38,611 nucleotides of DNA from Candidatus Pacearchaeota archaeon (GTDB lineage Archaea; Nanoarchaeota; Nanoarchaeia; Pacearchaeales; GW2011-AR1): NCBI GenBank assembly GCA_023228245.1, contig JALOBN010000022.1, positions 1 to 38,611 of the forward strand, written 5' to 3'. Numbering within the stretch: position 1 is the first letter of the stretch; each line of letters starts with the position of its first letter. Under the pieces are notes generated by a model. That model was not told the DNA's origin and made no database searches. It saw nothing but the letters and a program-made list of their open reading frames with translations. The position numbers and the translations under genes were made by a program. Below, one piece after another: positions 7,841-14,258 of the stretch.

Positions 7841-8499
7841 GCTTTTACTGCGTCCTGTGGCTTAGATGCGCGGATATCCATATTCTCGAACCACTTCCCC
7901 TTGCGTATCTCGGGGTCATTTGATTCCAAGAATACTACTGGAACTCCTTTCACATCCACAGCTACAAAGGGCCATTTTTCCAACAAGCCTCCGTCAATGC
8001 CCGCTAGAACAATCTCTTGAAGTGCATCAATCCCGGCGTTCTCAATGACCCTATTGGCCATCGCGTAAGATCCTGTGACTGACCAGAGAATATCATTTCT
8101 GATACTCTCAACGCGCCACCATTCATGGCACATGCCCCGTCCATATTCTTGGTGTTCTGCAACATGCTTCTTAAATTCAGCTAGTACGTCCTCCAACGAA
8201 CGCCACTTCTCCAATTTTGGTGCATGGAGTGGCCCCTGGAGAGTTCTGCCTTCCAGATGCCAGGTATCTGGCTTCTGGTATTCTGCCAGAATCCGGTTTG
8301 TCTCCACTAGTACACGATCCATCTGGACATCTTCCCGGAGTCCGTAGCAGCATATCAGATGTGGGCCGTTGCCGCCATCTTCCCCGCACCGAACGGCGAA
8401 GCTTACCCCTGGTCCAAGGTCATTTGCTTTGGAATCCTTGTCGCACCACCATTCTCCGGGGTCTGTTGCTGCCCCGATATACTTCATTGAGTCAGACAT
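7837..8499 (-). CDS. Unrecognised 220-aa protein carried with tnpA
   Basis: Start chosen at ATG 8499, which has GGAGA 8 bases upstream; the frame extends to 8550 without a better start. The sequence begins MSDSMKYIGAATDPGEWW and has Cys pairs (AVRC, LICCYG), WHLEGRTLQGPLHAPK, and MCHEWWRVE in the middle, ending in a beta-rich FVAVDVKGVPVVFLESNDPE segment. It is soluble, with no signal peptide or membrane helix. I do not recognise the family. It is translationally coupled to tnpA and lies between the hairpin ends of the element, so it may be an IS passenger. Alternatively it is a viral gene into which the element inserted. Long leader with an inverted repeat (8523-8557). Confidence 0.75.
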   Translation of the reverse strand: MSDSMKYIGAATDPGEWWCDKDSKANDLGPGVSFAVRCGEDGGNGPHLICCYGLREDVQMDRVLVETNRILAEYQKPDTWHLEGRTLQGPLHAPKLEKWRSLEDVLAEFKKHVAEHQEYGRGMCHEWWRVESIRNDILWSVTGSYAMANRVIENAGIDALQEIVLAGIDGGLLEKWPFVAVDVKGVPVVFLESNDPEIRKGKWFENMDIRASKPQDAVKA

Positions 8500-8522
8500 T
8501 TTAGTATCTCCATTTAGGTTTT

Positions 8523-8557
8523 CTGAGAAATGAGTTTTCTTGTATCTCATCTCTCAG
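8523..8557. promoter_or_regulatory. Inverted repeat in leader of the 220-aa gene
   Basis: Arms CTGAGAAATGAG (8523-8534) and CTCATCTCTCAG (8546-8557) pair at 11 of 12 positions around an 11-base spacer. The repeat lies between the probable TATA (ACTATATATCC on the minus strand, near 8600) and the ribosome binding site, so it would be transcribed. Candidate operator or leader hairpin. Confidence 0.45.
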
Positions 8558-8628
8558 TAGGTTTCAACAATATACACATAGCCTATTATTAGGATATATA
8601 GTTTTTGGTACGTTGGCTTTTTATGACA

Positions 8629-8683
8629 AAGGGCTTCGCTTTCATCCCCACCCTAAAGGATGGGGACTTCTCGCTTTGCCCTT
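8629..8683. repeat. Subterminal hairpin of IS element, second end
   Basis: Core TCCCCA-c-CC-TAAA-GG-a-TGGGGA (8645-8666), with one mismatch; outer AAGGGC (8629-8634) can also pair with GCCCTT (8678-8683). On the minus strand the core reads as the familiar CCTTTAGGGTGGGG end found in IS605-type elements. It lies next to the integrase remnant. Confidence 0.6.
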
Positions 8684-8696
8684 CGTGATCCCAAAG

Positions 8697-8900
8697 TTAA
8701 ATGCCAAACTGTGGTATATGCACCAGATAGCTCCTGCGCAGCTCCTGGATGAACTGCCTGGGCATCCCGGACCTCAAAAGATGAGTCGTGAAAAAAACGC
8801 GAAAATAGTGCGGCGTGATATAATTCCGCCCAAGGGCGGGATCTCCCACGCCAGCCAGCCGCGAGCGATCCTCGACTATCTTCTCACTCGGAACGCACAA
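8697..8900 (-). pseudogene. int: Remnant of archaeal tyrosine recombinase (integrase)
   Basis: The segment ITPHYFRVFFTTHLLRSGMP then RQFIQEL matches the C-terminal catalytic region of archaeal integrases (H-x-x-R box, then TTHLLRAGMP-type helix). The 5' end fails: a TAG lies just before the TTG at 8898-8900, and the N-terminal core with the first catalytic Arg is absent. The text then jumps from FIQEL to RRSYLVHIPQFGI, which looks like the extreme C-terminus of the family. The normal intervening segment with the catalytic Tyr is missing, suggesting an internal deletion between two similar E-L-R stretches. Non-functional as a recombinase. Family pattern is from memory; a profile search would settle it. 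Confidence 0.72.
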
Positions 8901-9027
8901 CTACCCGGAAAAGTTTTTCGCGATAATTCGGGCACTTTTTTTCGATACTTTCCAGAAAATCGCGCGGAACCTGGATGCGTCCACGGCTATCTATTTTTGC
9001 AGGGAAATCATCTCTTATTTTTTGCAT
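8884..9027 (-). CDS. Small protein, possibly AbrB-like, or integrase debris
   Basis: 47 aa starting MQKIRDDFPAKIDSRGRIQV and ending FRVVVRSE. The K-I-D-S-R-G-R-I-x-V-P pattern resembles the start of an AbrB/SpoVT fold, but the rest does not show the usual GD motif. A TATA-like CATAAATA lies about 25 bases upstream. It overlaps the integrase remnant by 17 bases in another frame, so it might instead be part of the decayed integrase. Divergent from the SWIM gene across a 112-bp promoter region. Confidence 0.4.
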   Translation of the reverse strand: MQKIRDDFPAKIDSRGRIQVPRDFLESIEKKCPNYREKLFRVVVRSE

Positions 9028-9095
9028 ACTATCTACTGGTAGCGTATGCTATTTATGCTTTTCGGAGAACCATTTTGGCATCTTTTTGGGGCAAA

Positions 9096-9111
9096 GTATA
9101 TATACTAATAC
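9096..9111 (+). promoter_or_regulatory. Promoter of the SWIM-led operon, shared 16-mer
   Basis: GTATATATACTAATAC with a purine-rich GCAAA before it (BRE-like) forms a TATA element 29 to 44 bases before the ATG at 9140. The same 16 bases occur on the minus strand at 7353-7368. Here only one half of the palindrome is kept (ACTAATACC), followed by ACGTTCCGTAT. Confidence 0.65.
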
Positions 9112-9139
9112 CACGTTCCGTATAGCAGAGGAGTATGAG

Positions 9140-9475
9140 ATGGCAGCCGCAACACAACGTCAGAATTCGAGTGCTCGCCAAGCCGGGATAATCCGCCTCA
9201 GCGAGGGGCAGTACATGATCAGGTCGAAGAGCAATCCAGCAACGGGTCACGTAGTGGTCCGAAATGCGGATTTTTCCTGGGCCTGCGATTGCAAGGGCGC
9301 TACGTATCGCGGGAAGTGCCTGCACATCTCCCTGGCGAGGGGCTACGAAGTTGCTCGCGAGTGCGGCTATGACGGCCCCAATGAGCCCGATGCGGAGACG
9401 TTGGACTACTACGTCAGGATCGAAGATGTAAAATACGAGCGGGCGCTTCGGGGAATCCCGATAGAAGCGCCTTGA
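9140..9475 (+). CDS. SWIM zinc-finger protein
   Basis: 111 aa from ATG 9140, preceded by GAGGAG. Residues about 24-67 form a SWIM domain: a short beta region (GQYMIRSKSNPATGHVVVRN), then W-x-CDC-x7-C-L-H, matching CxCxnCxH. The C-terminal 45 residues are acidic and unrelated to a catalytic domain. SWIM domains bind DNA or proteins and occur in recombination and transposase proteins. First gene of a plus-strand operon under the shared promoter element, so it may be an early regulator or repair accessory factor. Confident on the domain, not on the role. Confidence 0.82.
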   Translation: MAAATQRQNSSARQAGIIRLSEGQYMIRSKSNPATGHVVVRNADFSWACDCKGATYRGKCLHISLARGYEVARECGYDGPNEPDAETLDYYVRIEDVKYERALRGIPIEAP

Positions 9476-9489
9476 TTTTGGTGATTTAA

Positions 9490-9672
9490 ATGTTTGGAAG
9501 ATCTGAGATCGGAGGATCTGGCTGGAAACTTGGTCGGTTTAATCAATTTTGCCATAAAAGCCACTATCCTGGAGCACATGAACAAATCGCATATGGAGTG
9601 GCGCTGAACAAGTACATGCGAGAAACAGGCTGCGATAGACAGCAGGCCCGCGCAAACGTGGAAGTGAATTGA
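9490..9672 (+). CDS. Small hypothetical protein
   Basis: 60 aa (MFGRSEIGGSGWKLGRFNQF ... YMRETGCDRQQARANVEVN) with a GGTGAT element before the ATG. The C-terminal half looks helical. Not recognised. It lies 14 bases after the SWIM gene and one base before the next ATG, in line with one transcript. Confidence 0.5.
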   Translation: MFGRSEIGGSGWKLGRFNQFCHKSHYPGAHEQIAYGVALNKYMRETGCDRQQARANVEVN

Positions 9673-9673
9673 A

Positions 9674-10066
9674 ATGTGCGAAAAAGCTACAGAAGCAACC
9701 CGAGAACAGGAGATCCAGCGAGCATTCGAGGATCTGAGGACGGCGAGGATAGAGATGCATGAGATCTCAGAGGCAGATCTGAAGGCGAGAGAAATTCTGA
9801 AGACGGCAGAATCCGCTATCAGACTGCAATATGCAGACAAGCCAAAAGAGCTGGGTGGGAACGAGCCCGCCAGAGAAGCTAGAATCCGAGAGCTGACAGC
9901 AACCGAACTCGCCGCAGCCGAAAAAATGAGGGCTCTGAAAGGCCAGGCGCAGCTCCGGGCGGATCTGGCCAACATGAGGGTCCAGGAACTCCAATGGCTG
10001 GTCAGGAACGATCAGGCAACGGCTGACCTCTTCCAGATCAGCTATGTACCGGGGACGGCCACATGA
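9674..10066 (+). CDS. Hypothetical coiled-coil protein
   Basis: 130 aa, helical throughout with heptad-like spacing (AFEDLRTARIEMHEISEADL, AAAEKMRALKGQAQLRADLA, MRVQELQWLVR). Contains a compact loop YADKPKELGGNEPARE. Not recognised. ATG two bases after the previous stop; its own stop overlaps the next ATG. Confidence 0.68.
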   Translation: MCEKATEATREQEIQRAFEDLRTARIEMHEISEADLKAREILKTAESAIRLQYADKPKELGGNEPAREARIRELTATELAAAEKMRALKGQAQLRADLANMRVQELQWLVRNDQATADLFQISYVPGTAT

Positions 10067-10263
10067 GGCCGTTCCTCGTTTTCCTGGCGTGCCTGGCGCT
10101 GTATTTTGGGCTGTTGTCGATCCCGGCGCTGGTGGCCGATGCCGCCACGCTCTCGATATTGGGCAGCGCGGTAGGGAACGGCAGCCAGATATTTTCAGTG
10201 GCAGGCGAGAACATCACCGCTTTTTGGAATGGGGTTAATTGGACTGTGACGGGGGCGTTCTGA
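10063..10263 (+). CDS. Small exported or membrane protein
   Basis: 66 aa with a hydrophobic N-terminus (RPFLVFLACLALYFGLLSIP) followed by ALVADAA, a plausible signal-peptide end. The remaining 38 residues are small and polar with two N-x-S/T sequons (NGS, NIT) and a third (NWT). Probably secreted or membrane-anchored. ATGA overlap with the gene before it; TGA is directly followed by the next ATG. Confidence 0.62.
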   Translation: MRPFLVFLACLALYFGLLSIPALVADAATLSILGSAVGNGSQIFSVAGENITAFWNGVNWTVTGAF

Positions 10264-10500
10264 ATGAGCCTTACTTTTTCCGCTCTTGTTTCCGGCGTCT
10301 CGCCCGAGGGCTATCCGATTCTGCATGAGGTGGCCTGTGAGAACGGCATGGTCCGGGATCATATGTGGCTGCCCAAGCGGTACGGGCCGGGATTCGCCGC
10401 CAGGATCGGGCAGCGGGTCCAGATCCAGGGCTATTATCAGCGATACCGGCGCGGCGGCTGGCAGATCCGAGATATTGAGCGGGTCGAGGTGGTGGAGTGA
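10264..10500 (+). CDS. Small beta-rich protein
   Basis: 78 aa (MSLTFSALVSGVSPEGYPIL...RVQIQGYYQRYRRGGWQIRD). Alternating beta-strand pattern with a closing R-x-G-W-Q-I-R-D-I segment, as in small OB-like folds. The OB idea is weak. No gap to the preceding gene, and its end overlaps the next GTG (GTGA). Confidence 0.55.
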   Translation: MSLTFSALVSGVSPEGYPILHEVACENGMVRDHMWLPKRYGPGFAARIGQRVQIQGYYQRYRRGGWQIRDIERVEVVE

Positions 10501-10679
10501 GACAGAAAAAACTCGGAGAAGTCCGAGTAGAGATCCCGTACAACCACCTCACCAGGTGGAAGAATTTTCCAGTGCCTCAGGACGATGCAATTGACATCCT
10601 AGAAAAAACGAAAGATGAATTGCTAGATGCTCTGGAACGAATAGAGCGACAGATTCGTGATCTGGAAGTGCCAGAATGA
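10497..10679 (+). CDS. Small coiled-coil protein
   Basis: 60 aa from GTG 10497 overlapping the previous TGA. Second half is a clear amphipathic helix (DILEKTKDELLDALERIERQ). Not recognised. ATGA-coupled to the next gene. Confidence 0.58.
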   Translation: MRQKKLGEVRVEIPYNHLTRWKNFPVPQDDAIDILEKTKDELLDALERIERQIRDLEVPE

Positions 10680-10996
10680 GCGCCGCCGAATCCGCGACAG
10701 TGACTATGCAGATGTATGTGACCGGACACATGAGTGCAGATGCTGTGATTGGAGTCCTGATGGCTCGTTGTGATGAGCTGCTGGATCAGATGGCCGAGAA
10801 GGACCGGACTATCTCGCTCCAGGCAGCCCTCATCGAGACGACTGATAGGATCCCTCTGGAGAAGATCCAACCATGGGATCTGGATAGACTGGATACGGTT
10901 CTTCTCGCCCTGCGCTCCGATCCGAGACCGATATGGGGGGCCTGTATCGAAAGCATGGAGCGAGTCATGAAGAATATCAGGGAGGCGGGAAAATGA
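10676..10996 (+). CDS. Hypothetical protein
   Basis: 106 aa (MSAAESATVTMQMYVTGHMS ... CDELLDQMAEKDRTISLQAA ... SMERVMKNIREAGK). A helical coiled region lies in the middle. Not recognised. ATGA overlaps on both sides place it firmly in the operon. Confidence 0.62.
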   Translation: MSAAESATVTMQMYVTGHMSADAVIGVLMARCDELLDQMAEKDRTISLQAALIETTDRIPLEKIQPWDLDRLDTVLLALRSDPRPIWGACIESMERVMKNIREAGK

Positions 10997-11298
10997 AGCA
11001 AAAGCGATCCAAAAGCGGACTACTGCCGCCTCGGCAGGCGGCAAAAGCGAAAGAGCCCGAGACTGGGCCAGGATCGGCTACGTGCTTCTGCAGGCGGATG
11101 GATCGCCGGGCTAAGGTCGCTGAAGCCCGCCTGGCTTTGCGTGGCGGCGCTGGCGGGCCGATCGAGGTCTCTGATGGCCCAAAGTTCGCAGACTTTCAGA
11201 TCAACGATGGCGGGGCTCTGGATGAGTTCTACGAGGCCATGAGGGCAACGGTCGACCGTGGCGCGCGGTACCGGGTACGGGTGGAGATGGTGGCGTGA
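10993..11298 (+). CDS. Hypothetical basic protein
   Basis: 101 aa from ATG 10993 (ATGA overlap). Basic N-terminus (MKQKRSKSGLLPPRQAAKAK) with a CFCRRMDRR element. The C-terminal half (FADFQINDGGALDEFYEAMR, then ARYRVRVEMVA) looks like a compact alpha/beta unit. Not recognised. Confidence 0.6.
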   Translation: MKQKRSKSGLLPPRQAAKAKEPETGPGSATCFCRRMDRRAKVAEARLALRGGAGGPIEVSDGPKFADFQINDGGALDEFYEAMRATVDRGARYRVRVEMVA

Positions 11299-11414
11299 GG
11301 ACCGCTAGCCGCGAGTGGAAGGGGCCGCTCATCCATTTTCCGAGGCATTACGTTCCCAGGCGGGATGAGATCTGGTTGGCTGGAAAAGCGCTGAGCCAGA
11401 GGGTGCGGAGATGA
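11295..11414 (+). CDS. Very small basic protein
   Basis: 39 aa from GTG 11295 (GTGA overlap): MRTASREWKGPLIHFPRHYV and so on, with many Arg and Trp residues. Its stop overlaps the next ATG. It is supported only by the unbroken chain of overlapping starts and stops. Confidence 0.42.
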   Translation: MRTASREWKGPLIHFPRHYVPRRDEIWLAGKALSQRVRR

Positions 11415-11539
11415 ATGCTTGGCAGAAGGAGCACCCAGAGCAGCGTATCAGGGAGCTGGCGGTGGAGCGGGAATACCATCTGCTCGCTCTGGAGAATATC
11501 GAGAAGCAGATCCAGAGGCAATGGGGACGGATGGAATGA
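11411..11539 (+). CDS. Very small helical protein
   Basis: 42 aa from ATG 11411 (ATGA overlap): QRIRELAVEREYHLLALENI is a clean amphipathic helix. Not recognised; its ending overlaps the next ATG. Confidence 0.48.
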   Translation: MNAWQKEHPEQRIRELAVEREYHLLALENIEKQIQRQWGRME

Positions 11540-11727
11540 GTTACAAACTCAAGCCCATCGGCCGGATTGTGGGGAGTCCAACAATCAAGATACCGAGATC
11601 GGAATATCCCGAGGTCAAGCGACTGGATGCGGACGGATGGACGCATTACGACATTGGAGCGCGGTACGGCGCGAGGCCGGCGACGGTGGCGAACGTGTTG
11701 AGAAAAATTAGAAGAATGGAAGAATAA
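11536..11727 (+). CDS. Small helix-turn-helix protein
   Basis: 63 aa from ATG 11536. Residues about 33-60 (DGWTHYDIGARYGARPATVA then NVLRKI) have the spacing of a helix-turn-helix similar to those in recombinases and MerR-like or sigma-like factors. The N-terminus is short and beta-rich. Last gene of the plus-strand small-gene operon; a T-run follows the stop. Possibly a regulator of the convergent or downstream genes. Confidence 0.62.
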   Translation: MSYKLKPIGRIVGSPTIKIPRSEYPEVKRLDADGWTHYDIGARYGARPATVANVLRKIRRMEE

Positions 11728-11781
11728 TTATTTTTTGCCTGAGTTATTAACAATTGTTATTTTAGGTGGGTAAAAAAAAGG
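11728..11781. terminator. Bidirectional T-rich termination region between convergent genes
   Basis: Just after the plus-strand stop is ATTATTTTTTGCC (T6 at 11731-11736). Just after the minus-strand stop is a run of eight Ts on that strand (A8 at 11772-11779). The palindrome TAACAATTGTTA sits between (11748-11759). T-runs terminate archaeal RNA polymerase without needing a hairpin. Confidence 0.6.
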
Positions 11782-12246
11782 TTAAGCGGTGGGGATCGCT
11801 CCGCCGTACAGCTCGGGAAATTCTGTTTTTATCCTGGCTTCCGGAAATTCGGCCTGGACTTTCGCAATGGTGGCCGGCGTGGGCAGGACGACTGGCAGGA
11901 TAGTATATTTCCGATCGAATCCAGCTCCACTGGCAACTACTTGGATGGTAGCCCCTACCAGAGATGTCAAGTTGCTGGCCTTCATCATCTGTCGCATTGC
12001 TCGCATCGCTGGCTTGCTGTTCATTCCCCAGGTCGTTAGGTCGTTGGGCTTCTCGATAGTGGTTATGATAAAATTAAACTGCTTCTTTTGGGGTTTGTCG
12101 GTTTTTTTAAAGTTGGTCATTCCGACAATGGGATCTGTAATGATGTTGATGATATTTTGCTTCCCATCCACCGGCTTCCAGAACTTACCGCTCTCGCTTT
12201 CTTCCTCTAGCTCATCCCAAACGGTTTTCGGTTGTTCATTTACCAT
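11782..12246 (-). CDS. Single-stranded DNA-binding-like protein
   Basis: 154 aa from ATG 12246, which has GGAGA 8 bases upstream; the longer frame to 12384 runs through the promoter and is rejected. A negatively charged start (VWDELEEESESGKFWKP) is followed by DGKQNIINIITDPIVG, KKQFNFIITTIEK, TTWGMNSKPAMRAMRQMM, LVGATIQVVASGAGFDRKYT and ILPV. This is an OB-fold-like order seen in viral ssDNA-binding proteins. Family not confirmed. The only minus-strand gene in the replication region; divergent from the RHH/helicase operon, so probably expressed early. Confidence 0.55.
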   Translation of the reverse strand: MVNEQPKTVWDELEEESESGKFWKPVDGKQNIINIITDPIVGMTNFKKTDKPQKKQFNFIITTIEKPNDLTTWGMNSKPAMRAMRQMMKASNLTSLVGATIQVVASGAGFDRKYTILPVVLPTPATIAKVQAEFPEARIKTEFPELYGGAIPTA

Positions 12247-12320
12247 GTTTTTTATCTCCTGTCTTCGGCCAATGTCCGAAATCGGGCCACGCCATCGACA
12301 TACTAGCATACAACGCATTC

Positions 12321-12354
12321 GTATATAAACCTTTCTACGATACGCATATATATA
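12321..12354. promoter_or_regulatory. Divergent promoters for SSB-like gene and helicase operon
   Basis: On the minus strand TTTATATAC (12321-12330) lies about 75 bases before ATG 12246. On the plus strand CATATATATA (12345-12354) lies about 22 bases before ATG 12376, so that transcript would be nearly leaderless. Several CGTAT/ATACG words in the 129-bp gap resemble those at 7345-7388. Confidence 0.58.
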
Positions 12355-12375
12355 CAGTCTGCTATATAGGTTATT

Positions 12376-12522
12376 ATGCCTCAAATATGGATAGACGAAG
12401 ATGCAAAACGCATCCTGGACCGGGAAAAGGAAGAGCTAAAGAAGATAGGTCGGCCGGGCGCATCTCTGGGAGATGCGATCAGATCATTGAAAACTGGAGG
12501 ATGTCTCAGTGTCGACCATTGA
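12376..12522 (+). CDS. Ribbon-helix-helix-like small protein
   Basis: 48 aa (MPQIWIDEDAKRILDREKEE then LKKIGRPGASLGDAIRSL). A short strand followed by two helices with a G-A-S-L-G-D turn fits the CopG/VapB-type RHH fold. Overlaps the helicase start by 14 bases. First gene after the plus-strand promoter, so a likely autoregulator of the replication operon. Confidence 0.62.
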   Translation: MPQIWIDEDAKRILDREKEELKKIGRPGASLGDAIRSLKTGGCLSVDH

Positions 12523-14095
12523 GAAGTTATGCCCATATCCAAGTTTCCGGCCAGGGCAGGCTCGGACCATCGAGGCGCTGCTGGAGCGGGCCCGCGAAGG
12601 CGAGAAGATTATTGAGCTGAATTCGCCCACCGGAACGGGCAAGAGTCTGATGCTCACCGTACTCTGTCGGGCGCTGATCGAGGAGAACGAGGGATGGAAC
12701 GCAGTCTACACGACGCCACAGAAGGGCCTTGTAGGGCAGTTAGCCGGGGATGAGAAGCTGGACATAGTTTCATTGCTTGGACGCGGGAATTATCGCTGTG
12801 ACAAGGCGAAGAGCGGGCTTGCCGTGGACTGCCCGGTGCCAGCCAAGGCGCGGCGCAAGACTTGCCCACATTGCGAATACCAGGCCCAAAAGGACAGGTT
12901 CCTGGCAGCGGACCTGGGCGCGGCCACGTTGGACAAAATTTTAGTTGATCGCAGCATACCTAAGCCTTCCATCTTCATAATCGATGAGTCGCAGGGCCTG
13001 GAAGAGAAGCTGATCAACCAGAGCGAGATCAAGATCCCGGATGCCGTTGATATCAACGACTTGGTTGAGTCTTCGAAGAAGTGGATCAATCGAATTGAGC
13101 TGGAGATCATGAAGACCGAAACCAAATTGGAGAAGGTCTTCAGCGGCCAGCTACTCGACGACGAGCCGCGAGAGGTGGCGCGGGTTGGGTTCGCGAAGGC
13201 TTTTGAGGTTCATGCTGCGAGGAAACTGAGGCCCTTTGATGACGAGAAGGCCGGGAAGCTCGCCAAGGAGCTGGTCAGGTTCAATAGGATCCTGGAGAAG
13301 GCCCGAGGCGTGCTCCGGATGGCTGAGGAGGCGCCGGACAGTTTCATTATAACACGTGATAGAAATTTCAGGATGATGAGCGGGAGGCAGGCCTTCCAGG
13401 AGCTGATCATGAATACTCAGATCTGCGTTCTTGCCTCAGGGACACCCAACACCCAGCTCCTCGCGCCACCCGGATACGCTCAGGTGATCGCAGCTCATCC
13501 GATTGAGGTCGAGCGGAGGATGGTCTATTTTCTGCCGATGGGGAAGATGAACGTGGCCTGCCGAGATGCGACTATGGAAAAGATGGCCGTCAAGATCGCA
13601 GAACTACATAAGGCCCACCACAGATCGACTATTGTCCACTGCCACAGCTACCCGATCGCTGATCGATTGGGGAATATTCTCTATGACGAAGGAGTTCGCT
13701 GCAAATGGGTTGAGCCGAAGGACCGGGAGGGCAGTATCAAGGCCTGGATGGAGCTCGATGATGCTTGTCTGATGTCCGTGGCCTGTGAGGAAGGGCTAGA
13801 CTTGAAGGAAAAAAAGCATGATCTCAATATTATAGCCAAGGTACCGTTTGGCTTCCGAGGGGATGATTGGATGCTGGCCAGGGAGGCGCAGGACAAGCCG
13901 CTCAGCAATGATCTGCACTACGAGGATGTCAGGGTAGCGACGGCCATCCAGCAGGCTGCCGGACGGTGCACACGGGGACCTGGGGATTGGTCGGAGACGT
14001 ATATTATGGATAGCTCATTTGAGCAATTTTACAGGCGCAACCACAACCTTTTCCAGGGATGGTTCAAGGACGCTCTCCGTCGGCGAGAATCGTGA
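12509..14095 (+). CDS. XPD/DinG-like superfamily 2 helicase with Fe-S cysteines
   Basis: 528 aa from GTG 12509, with GGAGG 7 bases upstream. Q-motif-like PYPSFRPGQ at the start; Walker A SPTGTGKS (residues 39-46); four cysteines (97, 108, 119 and 122) in the position of the 4Fe-4S cluster of XPD and DinG; Walker B as FIIDESQG instead of DEAH; C-terminal motif VI QQAAGRCTRGPGDW. The family unwinds DNA 5'-to-3' in repair, and viral members may act in replication or recombination. At 528 aa it is shorter than cellular XPD, mainly because the arch domain is reduced. Coupled to an RHH protein and upstream of the PrimPol gene. Confidence 0.85.
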   Translation: MSTIEKLCPYPSFRPGQARTIEALLERAREGEKIIELNSPTGTGKSLMLTVLCRALIEENEGWNAVYTTPQKGLVGQLAGDEKLDIVSLLGRGNYRCDKAKSGLAVDCPVPAKARRKTCPHCEYQAQKDRFLAADLGAATLDKILVDRSIPKPSIFIIDESQGLEEKLINQSEIKIPDAVDINDLVESSKKWINRIELEIMKTETKLEKVFSGQLLDDEPREVARVGFAKAFEVHAARKLRPFDDEKAGKLAKELVRFNRILEKARGVLRMAEEAPDSFIITRDRNFRMMSGRQAFQELIMNTQICVLASGTPNTQLLAPPGYAQVIAAHPIEVERRMVYFLPMGKMNVACRDATMEKMAVKIAELHKAHHRSTIVHCHSYPIADRLGNILYDEGVRCKWVEPKDREGSIKAWMELDDACLMSVACEEGLDLKEKKHDLNIIAKVPFGFRGDDWMLAREAQDKPLSNDLHYEDVRVATAIQQAAGRCTRGPGDWSETYIMDSSFEQFYRRNHNLFQGWFKDALRRRES

Positions 14096-14098
14096 TCG

Positions 14099-14257
14099 GT
14101 GGACAGCGAGCTGCCGATTGATCATGAGATCCAGGCAGGAAAGTGCCTGACCTGTATGATGCTGGAATTTCAGGAACAGATGGAACGAGAAGAGGAGCAG
14201 GATCGCGGCGGTCCCGGCCAGGTTGGACGGGTGGGCGCGGGGGGAAGATTGATATAG
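14099..14257 (+). CDS. Small protein with CxxC
   Basis: 52 aa from GTG 14099, three bases after the helicase stop. Contains KCLTCMMLEFQEQME and a Gly-rich tail. Not recognised. The start is uncertain and no clear ribosome binding site is seen, so this is tentative. Confidence 0.35.
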   Translation: MDSELPIDHEIQAGKCLTCMMLEFQEQMEREEEQDRGGPGQVGRVGAGGRLI

Positions 14258-14258
14258 T

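Larger units (their letters stand above)
7391..8690 (-). mobile_element. IS200/IS605-like element with a non-tnpB second gene
   Basis: A Y1 transposase gene lies between two small imperfect palindromes that share the core ACCCTAAAGG with a TAAA loop (7399-7412 and 8645-8666). This is the end structure expected of single-strand-transposing IS200/IS605 elements, which have subterminal hairpins rather than terminal inverted repeats. Exact ends are not determined; the limits given bracket the hairpins. Inside, besides tnpA, is a 220-aa gene in the same orientation and overlapping tnpA by ATGA. No tnpB is present. Confidence 0.6.

Noticed and set aside
8629..8690. Guide RNA (omega RNA) of a TnpB system at the IS end
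   Set aside because: The hairpin resembles IS605 ends, but there is no tnpB gene or remnant in the window, so a guide function cannot be supported.
12247..12384. N-terminal extension of the SSB-like gene
   Set aside because: It runs through the divergent promoter region; the internal ATG at 12246 has a good ribosome binding site.
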